Origin: Ligula intestinalis
Lineage: Eukaryota > Platyhelminthes > Cestoda > Diphyllobothriidea > Diphyllobothriidae
Direction: 5' to 3'
Length of the DNA stretch: 64,000 nucleotides
Assembly (NCBI GenBank): GCA_036362985.1
Contig: JAYGXS010000005.1
Coordinates: 11,137,853 to 11,201,852 of the forward strand
Shown: positions 31,424 through 43,334 of the stretch, piece by piece
How the letters are laid out: the number at the start of each line of letters is the position of its first letter
Position numbering within the stretch: the stretch's first letter is position 1
Made by a program: the position numbers and the translations under genes
Notes under the pieces: model-generated
What the model was told of the DNA's origin: nothing
The model's input: the letters and a program-made list of their open reading frames with translations, nothing else
Databases searched by the model: none

Positions 31424-33130
31424 TCAAATGCCAGGAGGACCCTTTTCAAAATCTACAACTTGCGTGTTTGGAAAGGAAACAGACAGTAACGACTTTATTT
31501 CCTCTAAATTTAAATACTTATATAATTTGCCTTTAAAAATCGACAGTGTAGAAGATAGTCTAATATCGAGAGGAAGGTTGTTCCAAATAAAAGCATATTT
31601 GGAGGTAAAAAAACGAGAACGGTTAGATGTGGAGCTACGGGGTGGTAAAATTATCATGGAAGAGTTACGAGTGGCGTAAGGTCGGTCAACTGGAAGGAGA
31701 GCGTTAATTTGTGGGAGATTAGGACTATTGCTAACGCGAAACAGAAAGCATAGACCAGCTTCGAGTCTTCTTATCCAAAGAAATTTCATGTTTGCTAATT
31801 GACATCTATCTGTATAACACATACCAGACCCAGAAACAGAAAATATTTTACGAGTGAAAACTCGCTGAACCTTTTCAATCTTACTACGGTCATGCTGGGT
31901 CATGAGGCCAAAAAGCGGGCAGCAGTATTCTAGTATAGGAAGAACAAACATGCGGTATAGTTTTAACTTCATTTCTGGAAGGAAAAAGTTATGCGATATA
32001 AACCCACATATCTGTGCGGCCTTGGCAGAAATTCGATCTGCATGAGGTGATAATGCAAGCTTATTCGTGTAAGTAAGACCCAAATCCTTTATCGTAGATC
32101 TTTCTAACAGTGGACTATTTTGGAAGATAATGGGTCCAGGAAGCCTTGCGGGACCAAAACTCAAGAAACTACATTTTGATGGCGAAAACTCCATCTACCA
32201 TGGTGCGCTCCAACTTGAGAGAGTACGCAAGTCTGCGTTAACTTTATCAACACAAGTACTGGCCGTGTCCTTAGAAAATGAGTAAATACACTTAATGTCA
32301 TCAGCATAAATGAAATTTTCCGAATTATTTAGCACTGTTGAAATTTCATTTACGTAAAGAATGAAAAGGAGGGGACCTAAAACCGTGCCTTGTAATACAC
32401 CACTCGTGATCGGCTGAGGCATCGAGTAGCTATTGCCTACTAAGAACTTCTGTCTGCGGTTAGACAGGTAGGATGCAATGAAATCGAGGAGGGGAGGCCT
32501 GATGCCTAGGGCTTCCAGTTTCACTAAAAGGCGCCTATGAGGCACCTTGTCAAAAGCTTTACTAAGGTCAAAGTAAATCACGATGACTGATTGTTGTTCA
32601 TTACGAAGTGAAGTAACCAGGTAAAGGAATGCTAAGTGGCAGGTTTCGCATGATCTTCCAGGTAGAAATCCATGCTGTGAGGCACTTAATAGTTTATTTT
32701 CTACACAAAAATCGAGAATTTGATTAAAAATGATCTTTTCCAGAAGTTTGGCTAGGGCCGGGGTTTTATGAACACCTCGGTAGTTATTTACGTCCGAACG
32801 AGATCCTGACTTGAAGACTGGAATAATAATAGATGTCTTCCATGAGTCAGGAAAGAAACCATTTAGAAGATAAGCTGAGAATAGATAACTTAGCAATCGG
32901 GGGAAGCTGAATACTCTCTTGATAAGTGAATTTGGAAGGCCGTCAGTTCCCGAGGAGTGCGAGTTTTTTAGATGGATAATGTGCTTACGAATTACTTCTA
33001 TGGAAAAATCTATGGTACTGATAGTATTGACTGAGCATGGCTGAAAGGACGGGACCGGTTCAGATTCCGTCGTAAGGTGGTTTGCAAAGAACGCATTGAA
33101 CAGAGCAGCCTTCTCAGACTCATCTTGCAC
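31424..33130 (-). pseudogene. LINE-A copy A: ORF2 reverse transcriptase, one nonsense codon
   Basis: One continuous frame has a single internal TAG (32195-32197), probably from CAG since copy B has Gln there. Motifs in order: KNSHSSGTDGLPNSLI, PVFKSGSRSDVNNYRGVHKT, SASQHGFLPGRSC, VIYFDLSKAFDKVPHRRLL, SGVLQGTVLGPLLFILYVNE, FIYADDIKCIYSF, then the thumb and the conserved C-terminus (LPILEYCCPLFG, FIWNNLPLDIR). The catalytic Asp residues of motifs A and C are present. The enzyme copies element RNA at a nicked target. It is close to intact and so relatively young. Confidence 0.85.
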
Positions 33131-33147
33131 AAAGTTTTTATTTTCAT

Positions 33148-34080
33148 TCAGTAAGGGGGGGGGATTTCGTGACCTCGTTTAGCGGAGGACCGACGGCGGA
33201 ACAGTTGGGCAATCGATTTTGCAGAGTTTAACTCGCTGAGTGCGCAAGATTCCCTATGTTTGTCACGTGTAAGACGAATCTTAGACGCTAATTCGAAAAT
33301 CTCTGCGATTCTAAGGTGCACCGATAATGAACTAGTAGACTGGGCTTTCAACTGTCTTTGCAATTTCTTCAGTCTAGACATCAGAAAATGAGGAACGGTG
33401 GGGTCCGAAGTATAAGGCTTAACAATTTTGATCGGCACAAATTCCAAAATGCTATTTGAAATTGCCGTCATTAAGTCACCGAGAATTGTTACACTGTTCG
33501 TGGAGGAAAGCTCCTGCCAGTCTAGTGAGTCCATAAAGTTGTTAATTAAATTAATATCAGCTAGGTCAAACGCACGGTAGGTACGAGTGGTGCTAGCCTT
33601 TTTCGTAGAAGCAAGCGGAAGGCAACAATGGATCAAAGTATGGTCACTTGGGAAGAGGTTCTGATTGTAGTCAACAAAAAGGGGGAAAATGTCATTCGTG
33701 AAAATTAAATCTAAAATATGCTGATCCCTTGTTGGAGAATAGACCAACTGAGACCAGTTTGAAAAATTGATGGTATCTAGGAAGGGCTGAAATCTGGATG
33801 GACAACAGTTCAATGACCAATCAATTTCGGGAAATTTGAAATCCCCAGCGATAACTTTAGCATAAAAGGCGGACTCCGAAATCAGCCTTAATATTTCGCA
33901 AAGCTTTTCATCATCTTCCGATGTTGAGTTAGGTGGACTATAAATGCATCCAATAATCGCATTTTGACGGGCAGACAGGATAATGGATGCAAAGCAGTAA
34001 TTGCCCGAGAATGACTCAGCATCTAGGTTGAAGGGGAAATGCTTAAAAATAGCTTTAATATAGAGAAGACAACCGCCACC
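33148..34080 (-). pseudogene. LINE-A copy A: ORF2 endonuclease C-terminal half and linker
   Basis: The frame is open from the truncation point and contains IAGDFKFPEIDWSLN (the GDFN-type block of APE endonucleases) and SDHTLIHCCLPL (the SDH motif). It is followed by a basic linker. It runs out of frame at a run of nine C residues on the coding strand (33155-33163). Restarting one frame over continues directly into the RT region, so this homopolymer indel is the only break between the two parts. Confidence 0.8.
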
Positions 34081-37000
34081 TTACCTCGCCCACCAGCCTC
34101 TATTTCCCGGCTTGGTTTTCCAAATTTCCCGGTAACTATCAGCAAGCTCACCACGGCACTAATCCTTATGGCCCATCGATCTCACAGAGCTATCTACCTA
34201 CAGCTTTCAGCTATCCCCCTCAGCTTTCTAATGTTAATTGTCCTGCTCCAGTCGATGGCTATTCTCCAAACTTCCAACCAAATTACCCACCTCCAAATTT
34301 TTATCACGAAATAAAGATAACCCTAGTGCGATTACTCACGCTAGACTAGATATCATCTTGCTTAATGCAAGATCTGTTTTAAATAAGGTGGCTAAGCTTA
34401 GAACTATTGCGTTCGAGCTTAAGCCAGATGTTATATTCAGTACAGAGTCGTGGACCCATCCACTAATTTCTGATGCTTTACACATAATAGACGAGTATGA
34501 TTTCTACCGTCAAGACCGCCCTAGTGAACGTGGTGGCAGTTGTCGTCTCTATATTAAAGCTATTTTCAAGCACTTCCCGTTCGACCTAGATGTTGAGTCA
34601 TTCTCGGGCAATTACTGCTTTGCATCCATTATCCTGTCTCCTCATCAAAAGGCGATTATTGGATGCATTTATAGTCCCCCTAACTCATCATCGGAAGATG
34701 ATGAAAAGCTTTGCGAAATATTAAGGCTGATTTCGGAGTCCGCCTTTGATGCTTAAGTTATCGCTGGGGATTTCAAATTTCCCGAAATTGATTGGTCATT
34801 GAACTGTTGTCCATCCAGATTTCAGCCCTTCCTAGACACCATCAATTTTTCAAACTGGTCTCAGTTGGTCTATTCTCCAGCAAGGGATCAACATATTTAA
34901 GATTTAATTTTCACGAATGACGTTTCCCCCTTTTCGTTGACTACAATCAGAACCTCTTCCCAAGTGACCATACTTTCATCCATTGTTGTCTTCCGCTCGC
35001 TTCTACGAAAAAGGCTTGCACCAATAGTACCTACCGTGCGTTTGACCTAGCTGATATTAATTTAATTAACAACTTTATGGACTCACTAGACTGGCAGGAG
35101 CTTTCCTTCACGAACAGTGTAACAATTCTCTGTGACTTAATGACGGCAATTTCAAATAACATTTTGGAATTTGTGCCAATCAAAAATGTTAAGCCTTATA
35201 TTTCGGACCCCACCGTTTCTCATTTTCTTTTGTCTAGACTAAAGAAATTGCAAAAACAGTTGAAAGACCAGTCAACAAGTTAATTACCTGTGCACCTTAG
35301 AATCGCAGAGATTTTCGAATTAGCGTTTAATATTCGTCTTGCACGTGACAATCAGAGGTAATCTTGCGCACTCAGCCAGTTAAACTCTGAAAAATCTATT
35401 GCCGAACTGTTCCGTCGTCGGTCCTCCGCTAAACGAGGTCACGAAATGCCCCCCCTTACTGAATGAAAATAAAAACTTTGTGCAAGATGAGTCTGAGAAG
35501 GCTTAACTGTTCAATACATTCTTTGCAAAGCACCTTACGACAGAATCTGAACCGGTCCCGTCCTTTCAGCCATGCTCAGTCAATACTATCAGTACCATAG
35601 ATTTCTCCATAGAAGTAATTCGTAAGCACATTATCCGTCTAAAAAACTCGCACTCCTTGGGAACTGATGGCCTTCCAAATTCACTTATCCAGAGAGTATT
35701 TAGCTTCTCCTAATTGCTAAGTTATCGATTCTCAGCTTATCTTCTAAACGGTTTCTTTCCTCACTCATGGAAGACATCTATTTTTCATCCAGTGTTTAAG
35801 TCAGGATCTCGTTCGGACGTAAATAACTACCGAGGTGTTCATAAAACCCCGGCTCTAGCCAAAATTTTGGAAAAGATCATTTTTAATCAAACTATTAAAC
35901 GCCTCACAGCATGGATTTCTACCTGGAAGATCATGCGAAACCTGCCACTTAGCATTCCTTTACCTGGTTACTTCACTTCGTAATGAACAGCAATCAGTCA
36001 TCGTGATTTACTTTGACCTTAGTCAAGCTTTTGGCAAGGTGCCGCATAGGCGCCTCTTAGTGAACCTGGAAGCCCTAGGCATCAGGCCTCCCCTCCTCGA
36101 TTTCATTGCCTCCTACCTGTCTAACCGTAGCCAGAAGGTCTTAGTAAGCACGTTTTTAGGTCCCCTCCTTTCCATTCTTTTCATCAATGAAATTTCAACA
36201 GTGCTAAATCATTCGGAAAATTTCATTTATACTGATGACCTTTAGTGTATTTACTCCTTTTATAAGGACACAGCCAGTACTTGTGTTGATAAAGTTAACG
36301 CAGACTTGCGTACTCTCTCAAGTTGGAGCGCTACATGGCAGATGGAGTCTTCTCCATCAAAATGTAATTTCATGAGTTTTGGTCCCACAAGGCTTCCTGG
36401 ACCAATTATCATCCAAAATAGTCCACTGTTAGAAAGATCTACGATAAAGGATTTGGGTTTCACTTACACGAATAAGCATGCATTATCGCCTCATGCAGAT
36501 CGAATTTCTGCGAAGGCCACACAGATATGTGGGTTTATATCGCACAATATTTCCCTTCCAGAAATGAAGTTAAAACTATGCCGCATGTTTGCGCTCCCTA
36601 TACTAGAATACTGCTGTCGGCTTTTTGGTCTCATGACCTAGCATGACCGTAGTAAGATTGAAAAGGTTCAGCGAGTTTTCACTCGTAAAATATTTTCTGT
36701 TTCTGGGTCTGGTATGTATTATACAGATAGATGTCAATTAGCAAACGTTAAATTTCTTTGGGTAAGAAGACTCGAAGCTGGTATATATTTTCTGTTTCGC
36801 GTTAGCAATAGTCCTAATCTCCCGCAAATTAACACTCTCCTTCCGGTAGACCGACATTACGCCACTCGTAACTCTTCCATGATAATTTTACCACCCCATA
36901 GCTCCACATCTAACCGTTTTCACTTTTTTACCTCCGAATATGCTTTTATTTGGAACAACCTTCCGCTTGATATAAGACTGTCTTCTACACTGTCGATTTT

Positions 37001-37622
37001 TAAAGGCAAATAACGTCAGCATTTAAATTTAGAGGGAATAAAGTCGTTACTGTCTGTTTCCTTTCCAAACACGCAAGTTGTAGCTTTTGAAAAGGGTCCT
37101 CCTGGCATCTGAAGATCTTCCCAGGATAATAAAAGGATTTCTAAATGTGTTAGCAGTTTCCTCTGCAGAGTCAAGCATCACTTCCAAGGGCTGCAAACTC
37201 TTCTCCGTTTTTGCAACCTTCGCTGTGGTCTTCGAGATTGGCTATGGAATCTGGTGGGTCGCAACTCGATGATGTTGCCTTGACTTCTACTGCCTTCTCA
37301 TGTTGTCCCGGATGACCCCTTCTTAACTCAAAGATATATTATTTTTTCCCGTCATCATAGACGTCCCAAACCCTCAACATCAGGTCCCGAACTTACTACA
37401 TCAAACCCTGTTACCTATAAAGGCAGTTTTTTTTCCTAAGGTTTTTTTGAACTCGGTGGCCCGCTAAACTCATCCACCGATTGAGGAGTTTTTTTTACTG
37501 CCGATTTCAATTATTTTATAAGAGTTCACTGTTTATCATCCTTATTTTTATTTTCATGAAAGCACTAAGTTTGTAACGACAGGGCCCCTTGGGCCTTAAC
37601 CATACAAATTATTATAATTATA
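34081..37622 (+). pseudogene. LINE-A copy B: ORF1 tail, endonuclease and reverse transcriptase, decayed
   Basis: It resumes with a Pro/Tyr/Gln-rich ORF1 end (NYQQAHHGTNPYGPS, NYPPPNFYHE) to a stop near 34347. The APE endonuclease starts in an overlapping frame (LNARSVLNKVAKLRTIAFEL, STESWTHPLI, CIYSPPNSSSEDDEK at 34330-34756). The RT is broken by frameshifts and deletions. One removes the stretch before the SGVLQG motif, motif A reads FDLSQAFGKV, and the catalytic box reads FIYTDD in place of FIYADD. The C-terminus (36306-37013) and 3' tail end at an A/T-rich run near 37622. This host copy is clearly older than its guest. Confidence 0.85.
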
Positions 37623-37649
37623 TCCAAAAAATACAAGAACATCTCCAGG

Positions 37650-37915
37650 TATGTCTGTTAAAAGGCGAAGTCAGGTGCATAAATAGCTCCATTCTGGCGC
37701 ATGGTTGAGTCCGGCTATCGGATGGACCCAATTGAAGCTAACCGAGTGATATACAAGGTACCACCTAGTTATCACATGTACCTGGGTCAGCGCCTGCTAG
37801 CAACAGCAGAAGCGAACGCTATCAGGTTGATGATGCCGGCGTTGTGTGTGCAAAAGAACTTTGTGCAAACTCTACATCTGACGTGGCCCGCAGTCACTAA
37901 GCGACATGCATTCAT
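37650..37915 (+). pseudogene. Penelope-like GIY-YIG C-terminal fragment
   Basis: MVESGYRMDPIEANRVIYKV, LGQRLLATAEANAIRL and CVQKNFVQTLHLTWP line up with the C-terminal half of the frame at 9095 (LVDSGHRV, RVVYKV, QRILATAEAVATRL, CAQKAFVAALRLPW). The upstream residues INSSILAH are in another frame. The GIY and YIG motifs themselves are missing. Confidence 0.75.
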
Positions 37916-38019
37916 CTGCGCTCTGGTTGTCTCTCGCTTACAAGGAAAGACGAACATTATCAACCGCTTGTTTAAATTTTTCTCCCTCCATATAAATGTA
38001 TTGGTATGAAAAGAATTTA

Positions 38020-38660
38020 TCGAAAGCGCACGTACGCTCGTCAAACTACTCTTCTGAATTTGATAATATTGCCAACCACTCATTAAGAAGCTAATTATTA
38101 TCACCATGTGCAAATTAGTCATGCCATAATCAGTATTTTTCACAATTTTCTGTTTCTGAATTTAGTCAGGTGTTCTTTTTTTAAACCAACTGTTATACGA
38201 CCTAGTGGACAGGTCGCGGTACAAGCCCTTTAAATATGTATATGCTTCTAGGACCCTTTGCTTATAAATCACGGTAATAGCATGAAGTTTCTAGTCGAAT
38301 AAATAACAGAGGGAAATAATTCTGGGCCCTTAGAATTTTGTGCAATCCTACTTTGAAACCTTTTGACACAATCTGGCATTTGACAGCCCACTGACCCCAA
38401 GCTTTACGTCACACTCCAATTTTGACCTCAAGAGAACCACAAAAACCTTGGAAAAGAGGTCTTGAGAAAAATTAGATGAGATCCTTTTCGTTACCCACGC
38501 CTGGTACTTATAGGTAACATGAACAGTTTACTTGTCCGATGTTTTTTTACCAAAAACCGCAAGGAAGAGGAGGAGAAGTTAGTCGGACGTGAGAAAAAAT
38601 TATGTTTACAATCACTTTCCTTTCAATTCAACATTCATTTTCACTAGTCAACCAAGAATT
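38020..38660. other. Non-coding stretch
   Basis: No gene or repeat family is recognisable between the Penelope-like fragment and the next LINE relic. Confidence 0.5.
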
Positions 38661-38699
38661 AACTGTTGAACTACAAATTTCGTAAGACATTTAGGCGGA

Positions 38700-38885
38700 G
38701 GAATAGATATTTAGGCTGCCCTACAAGACAGGTTTGCAGAACACAACTGTATGATCAAAAACAAAAAATGTTAACGGGGTCCTCTTACTCTAGTGCTACT
38801 GCAATTTTAAGCGGTATCCTTCAAGGTACCATGCTAGGTGTCCCGTTATTCTTGCTCTACATAATTTGTATTTCATCGAGTAAAC
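38700..38885 (+). pseudogene. LINE RT fragment (motif B region)
   Basis: QKMLTGSSYSSATAILSGIL followed by QGTMLGVPLFLLYI is the SGVLQGTVLGPLLFLLY block of CR1/jockey-type RTs. No other RT motif is readable around it on this strand. Confidence 0.65.
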
Positions 38886-39480
38886 GACCTAATTTCAATT
38901 GGCAGGTCACCCCAGTGAGAGATACACCTAGAAGCAAATAGAAGAGACTGTTTCGCTGTGGAGGATGCAGGGGTGGTTTAATCAGTGCGCAATTTCTTAG
39001 GTTGTAAGGACGAGTAACGGGAGCAGTGACTGAAGTCTTGGGGAGATTTGAGCTTCCAGCTAAAAGCCTCTTTCCAATCACCTGACCTAAATATATTTGA
39101 GTTTCGTGATGTAGCATTTATTTGAGTAGGAAATGTTTAAAAGAGTCGGATGTAGGCGTTTTCTTCGGAAATGTCGTTGGAAATTTTCAATTTTCAATTG
39201 GCTAGATTCATTCATGAGAGCATAAAAAGGCAGCAATATTCTACAATGCAAAGTACAAAAACACCACAAAATCTTACTCTTATTTCAAGAAGACAGAAAT
39301 CGTACAAAACAAAGCCATGCATATGGGCAAATTTGGCCGTACTTCTGTGAGCTTGACACAAGAGATTTAATTTATCGGTGAAGCTTAAGCCGACGTTCTT
39401 GATCGTGGAGCATTAAGTAATTGGGTAACCTTGGAAAATAACAGTTTCAGTAACCGTTCAGGTCAAAAACACATGTAACG
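38857..39480 (-). pseudogene. LINE-A-related RT C-terminal fragment
   Basis: On the minus strand TIKNVGLSFTDKLNL (about 39400), CTLHCRILLPFYALM, KIENFQRHFRRKR, CYITKLKYI and VTRPYNLRN follow the order of the LINE-A C-terminus (TIKDLGLTYTNKL, LPILEYCCPLFGLM, KIEKVQRVFTRKI, DRPYATRN). It is strongly diverged and frameshifted, so older than copies A and B. Confidence 0.65.
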
Positions 39481-39879
39481 ATACTTAGAAGATGAGAACG
39501 CCATTAGCCACTTTGAGTTTCACGCAGATAATAGGGAATAACAGTGGTCAAATTCCTTCGACCTTGCCTTTACTAAGAAGGCAGTGGAGGTGTTCGAGCT
39601 AAAGAAGTAACCATTAATAGTGTCATACGACCGCATTGGCTTACTTCTAACAACTGGATTTTTTCCAATAGAAGTCTGCCGCAAAGGTGGGAAAATAACA
39701 TTTAACAGAGGGATTACCCACATATGCAAAGAGAAATTTCAGAGCTGTAATGGCATACGGAACTGTATGGACGGGCAGATGACCATCGGGGGACCTTTGC
39801 TTGCTGAAAAAGATAGTTTACGTAAACTGTCCTCTCAATTTAATAGCAACTACAAACCGCCCAAATTGGATAAAAATAG

Positions 39880-40255
39880 AGAGATAGCTGGAACACCGAA
39901 GTTGGCTGTCCAGTGTGTAAGGAAAGCCATAACAATATTCTCTGCCGTGGTATCCGAGATGGGAATTGCGATGGGCCATCGTGTGAAACGATCAACAGTA
40001 GTCAGAATGTGCGTGAAACCGCGATATGGGGGTAGCGGTCCGACTTAGCCTATGTAGACGTGTTGAAAACGGGCGCCGGGAACCGTTAACGTGCGGGGGG
40101 GTTAAACTGTGTGTCGCTAGGCCTTATTCTTTTGGCAGGCTAAGCATTGCCTGGTTCAGGTAATAATGTCGGTGTTCATCTTTGGCCAGACGAAACGGGC
40201 TGCGATGAGTTTGCATCCGGCACGAACACCGGGGTTGGATAGCAAATGGAAGTGG
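39880..40255 (-). pseudogene. Gypsy integrase: zinc domain and DDE core fragment
   Basis: The zinc domain reads VFDHFHLLSNPGVRAGCKLI then RFVWPKMNTDI and CLACQ. The usual second His (SHPG) is Asn. The core follows in another frame as VGPLPPYRGFTHILTTVDRF, TRWPIAIPISDTTAENIVMA and FGVPA. The first catalytic Asp (HIDLVGPLPP in the family) reads Gly followed by a stop, and the TDRGGQF block with the second Asp is gone. The enzyme cannot be active. Confidence 0.8.
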
Positions 40256-41000
40256 TCGAAAACAACCTTCCGGTAGGATTGTGGTACTACAGGACGAGGG
40301 GTACCTGTAGAAAAATCACACACGATAAAGCCTGGTGCCGCGGGGTGGGGAGCCTCACGCAGCTGAAACACAGAAGCCACAAGCATTTCAACAATGGAGT
40401 TATCAAGCACCTGCGCTTCCGTAAGCTTCGCCAGGTCTAACGTGGTGATAAGAGCGTTGACCTCTGGACGGGACAAGGCATCAGCAACGACATTCTCATC
40501 ACCGTGGACATAGCGTATGTCTGAGGTGAATTGAGAGATGTAGTCAAGGTGACGTACTTTACGTGGCGAATATCGATCCGGCTTAGCTTTGAGGGCCTAA
40601 GTGAGAGGTTTGTGAAAATCTCTCACCTTAAGCAGGTGGCGAAAATGTCGGATGGCCAGGTAAATGGCCAGAAGTTCACGCGAAAAAGTACAATAGCGAG
40701 TCTGCGCTGGCTGAAGCTTCTGGGAGAAAAGGGCTAGCGGCTGCAACTGTCCGTGGACCTGTTGCTGCAGAACTGCGCCGACGGCAATGTTTGAGGCATC
40801 AGTGGTCAGAATAAGCTGTGTATCAGCATCGGTGGTCAGTCTAAGCTGTGTATCAGCATAGATACTCAGATGATGAAGCAGGGTGACATCTGCGAGTGTT
40901 TTCTTGGCTACCTTGAATGCTTCAAGAGCACTGGGTAAAAGTTGAAGCTAATTGGCCTTTGACTTCAAAAATCCGTCAAAGGTGCCAGGGTGACGGCGCA
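40256..41000 (-). pseudogene. Gypsy RNase H region and linker to integrase
   Basis: YISQFTSDIRYVHGDENVVADALSRPEV (in two parts near 40540-40440) carries the H-G-x-E-N-x-x-A-D-A-L-S-R end typical of gypsy RNase H. It is followed by a linker frame open from 40476 to 40156. The upstream RNase H core (40560-41000) is frameshifted. Confidence 0.75.
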
Positions 41001-41640
41001 ATTTGGTATGAAGCGCCGGTAGTAGTTGAGAAGGCTGATAAAACGGTGGAACTGAGTTATGGACGCTTTGCAGCTTCTCTGGGAGGGGTGTGATCCCATG
41101 TTGTTAAAGATGATGGCCAAGAAAATCCAAAGAAGTGACGCCAAAAAGACACTTATCGACGTTAAGCTGTAGACCATTTTGTTGAAAATGATCAAAAACT
41201 TGGTGTAAGTGTTCAACGTGTTCCTTGGGGGACGAGCTTGCGACAAGGATTTTATCGATGCACACGAACGAGAAGGAGAGACCGCGTGAAATGCCATCCA
41301 AAAAACACTGAAACGTTTGGGCCACGCTTCGCAAACCGACAGGCATGCGAAGGAATTCCAACAGGCTGAATGGGGTCATGACGGCGGTTTTAGGGATGCC
41401 CTCCTCCGCGACCGGTATTTGGTGACATGCTCGCACGAGGTCAATCTTGGAAAAAATCGTCTTTCCAGCCAACATGTGGGAACAGTCATGGATATGGAGA
41501 ATCGAGTACCGGTCCGGGACTGTAGTTCAATTGAGAGCGCGATAATCACCGCATGGCCGCAAATCATCAGATGACATTTGGGAACCATGTGCAGTGATGA
41601 AGCCATGGACTGGACGAAGGACGGATTATCCTCCAATTCA
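41001..41640 (-). pseudogene. Gypsy reverse transcriptase, catalytic box altered
   Basis: The frame 41475-41104 has [15 protein letters not shown] (motif A with catalytic Asp), [20 protein letters not shown] and [10 protein letters not shown] (motif B). It also has NVDKCLFGV and LDFLGHHL. The catalytic box, normally Y-I-D-D, reads CIDK (41262-41251), so an essential Asp is lost. A neighbouring frame continues with a thumb region containing NYYRRFIPNCAVTLAPLTD. The reading frame shifts near 41120. Confidence 0.85.
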
Positions 41641-41869
41641 ACATATGCTCAAACTCATTTTTCGCGATCTGCAGCTTCTCGGAATGAAGCCTACGCGGAT
41701 GAGCATGGACTGGTCTGCCGGTGGTAATGATATGGTGGCGAACAGCGTGTTGAACCTGTTCCGTAAACTGACAAGGCTTAGAGGGAAGGATAATCCCTCA
41801 AGATGTCAGAAAATGGCAGGCTTGGTACAGCCAAGTGGATGCCAGCGGAAGGCTCACGCGAAACTACCC

Positions 41870-42200
41870 CGACATTAAACAGCTGAGTGAAAGGGTCTAG
41901 TAACTTTTGATGCTTGAGGTCAACTGTGAGGCCAAAATGTGACAGGAAATCCACTCCAATGATAGGCGAATGGACGTCGGCCTGGATGAAAACCCATTGG
42001 AAGCGGCGACGAAGCCCAACTTCTAAAGTAAGGGAACGTTAACCAAACGTGGAGAACGAAGTGTTGTTCGCAGCCTGCAGTGTAAACTGCGGTGGCTGAA
42101 GATAATGACGATGAGGGGGCGGTAAAACGCTCGCCTCGGCACCTGAATCGATCAAGAAAACGGAACCCTGTAGACTTGTCGGTCACATAAAAGAGGCGAC
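41870..42200 (-). pseudogene. Gypsy aspartic protease
   Basis: LFYVTDKSTGFRFL is followed, after a one-nucleotide frameshift near 42150, by IDSGAEASVLPP, the D-S/T-G active site with its usual ASVLPP extension. Further on are TLEVGLRRRFQW and a VDFL-type block (IGVDFLSHFGL) near 41940. The frameshift separates the active site from the upstream frame. Confidence 0.8.
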
Positions 42201-42280
42201 TGTGTCGCGATGGGCCAGCACTAGTCGTCGCCAGTGCTGGCTGGCGGCGCCGTTTCCCGAATGGAACGTCTAGCGTAACA

Positions 42281-43260
42281 ACAGGGTGGGACGCATTTGA
42301 TCGCATCCGGGCCGAATGTACGATGGTACCAGCAGACTCCATCGTCTGCACGCTCTTTTGAATTAGAGCGATTGTGGTTTGTAGACGAACGACCGGTTTG
42401 CAGCCGGTTAAGTGTGGAGCACATTGTGCTCACTAGAGAGCACAATAAACTCACAGTATCTTTAAGATCCTGCAGGTCGTCATCTCTGTTGGCTGGAACG
42501 CCTCGGATCGGTTGGGAGGGTGAACTAGACCGCAGAGATGAGGTACCAAGCGATTAAGTGGACTGTCGCTGCGTACGACTATCAGGTGTACGGTCGGATC
42601 ATGAGGTGGAAACTTGGGAGACGGCATGCTGAGGTACCGATGAAGAGGCTCAGCTTTAAGCGTACGAACTAGTTCCTGGGTAACATTGTTGAATTCGGTC
42701 TGTATGCTCTGCGAGTTTGGTCAGCGGAACATCGTCGTCGAGTAAAGCAAGAAGCTGTTGCATGGAATGGGGTAATTTATCCATCCAGATGTGACGGAAA
42801 AAAGCGGCCAGCAAGCAAGTGACGCATGTGGCGCATCAGAGCAGAAGGAGTTTGATCGCCAAGCTCGACATTGTTAAGGAGCTGACGAAGCTTACTGTCG
42901 GCAGATTGTGCCATACGTGAGAGTTGCTTGTTTTAAGCTAGAGTAGGGCTTAACTTTAGGGATAGGATCAAGGAGGCCCTGGACTGCGAAAGCAACATCA
43001 AATGGTAAGTACTGTACGACGTGCGCGTAATGCGAACGCTCGCTAGTAACCTGACGTGAGGCGAAAATGGCCTCGACTTGTTTGAAACAGACGGTTGGAT
43101 CGCGAACTTCGTACTGGGGAAGCTTAACGGATATCTAAAAAGCCTGATGCTTGTCATGATCGCTGCTGTACACGACTTGCTAGAAGCAGCATCATCTTCT
43201 TCGGTTTCGGAAAATTGTTGTTGTTCGTCATCCACGTCGCAAAAAATGTATAAACAACGG
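42281..43260 (-). pseudogene. Gypsy gag: capsid region and CHCC zinc finger
   Basis: A capsid-like region (43235-42600, several frames) shows DPTVCFKQVEAIFASRQVTS and HYAHVVQYLPFDVA. At 42334-42281 lies CWYHRTFGPDAIKCVPPC, spaced C-x2-H-x9-C-x3-C. This CHCC arrangement, in place of the usual CCHC knuckle, is a known trait of the CsRn1 clade. Frameshifts between the parts make it a pseudogene. Confidence 0.8.
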
Positions 43261-43320
43261 AGTCAAACGAGCAAAATGGATGAATGGAATAAATAGGAAA
43301 ACGGGGAGAACGATAGAAAT

Positions 43321-43330
43321 GGGGTCAACA
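43321..43330 (-). other. Primer-binding site, tRNA-Trp-like
   Basis: On the minus strand TGTTGACCCC follows the LTR end after four bases. It differs at one position from TGGTGACCCC, the complement of the 3' end of animal tRNA-Trp with CCA. Use of tRNA-Trp is a reported feature of the CsRn1 group. Confidence 0.65.
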
Positions 43331-43334
43331 AATT

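Larger units (their letters stand above)
30914..34080 (-). mobile_element. LINE-A copy A: CR1/jockey-type element inserted in copy B
   Basis: This 5'-truncated minus-strand element lies inside the ORF1 of a plus-strand copy of the same family. It starts with an (AAT)n tail (30914-30928) and the conserved GGGGCCCTGTCGTTACAAA terminus. TTAC occurs on both sides (30910-30913 and 34081-34084), a possible 4-bp target duplication. The coding part covers the second half of the endonuclease, the reverse transcriptase and the C-terminus. Confidence 0.88.
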
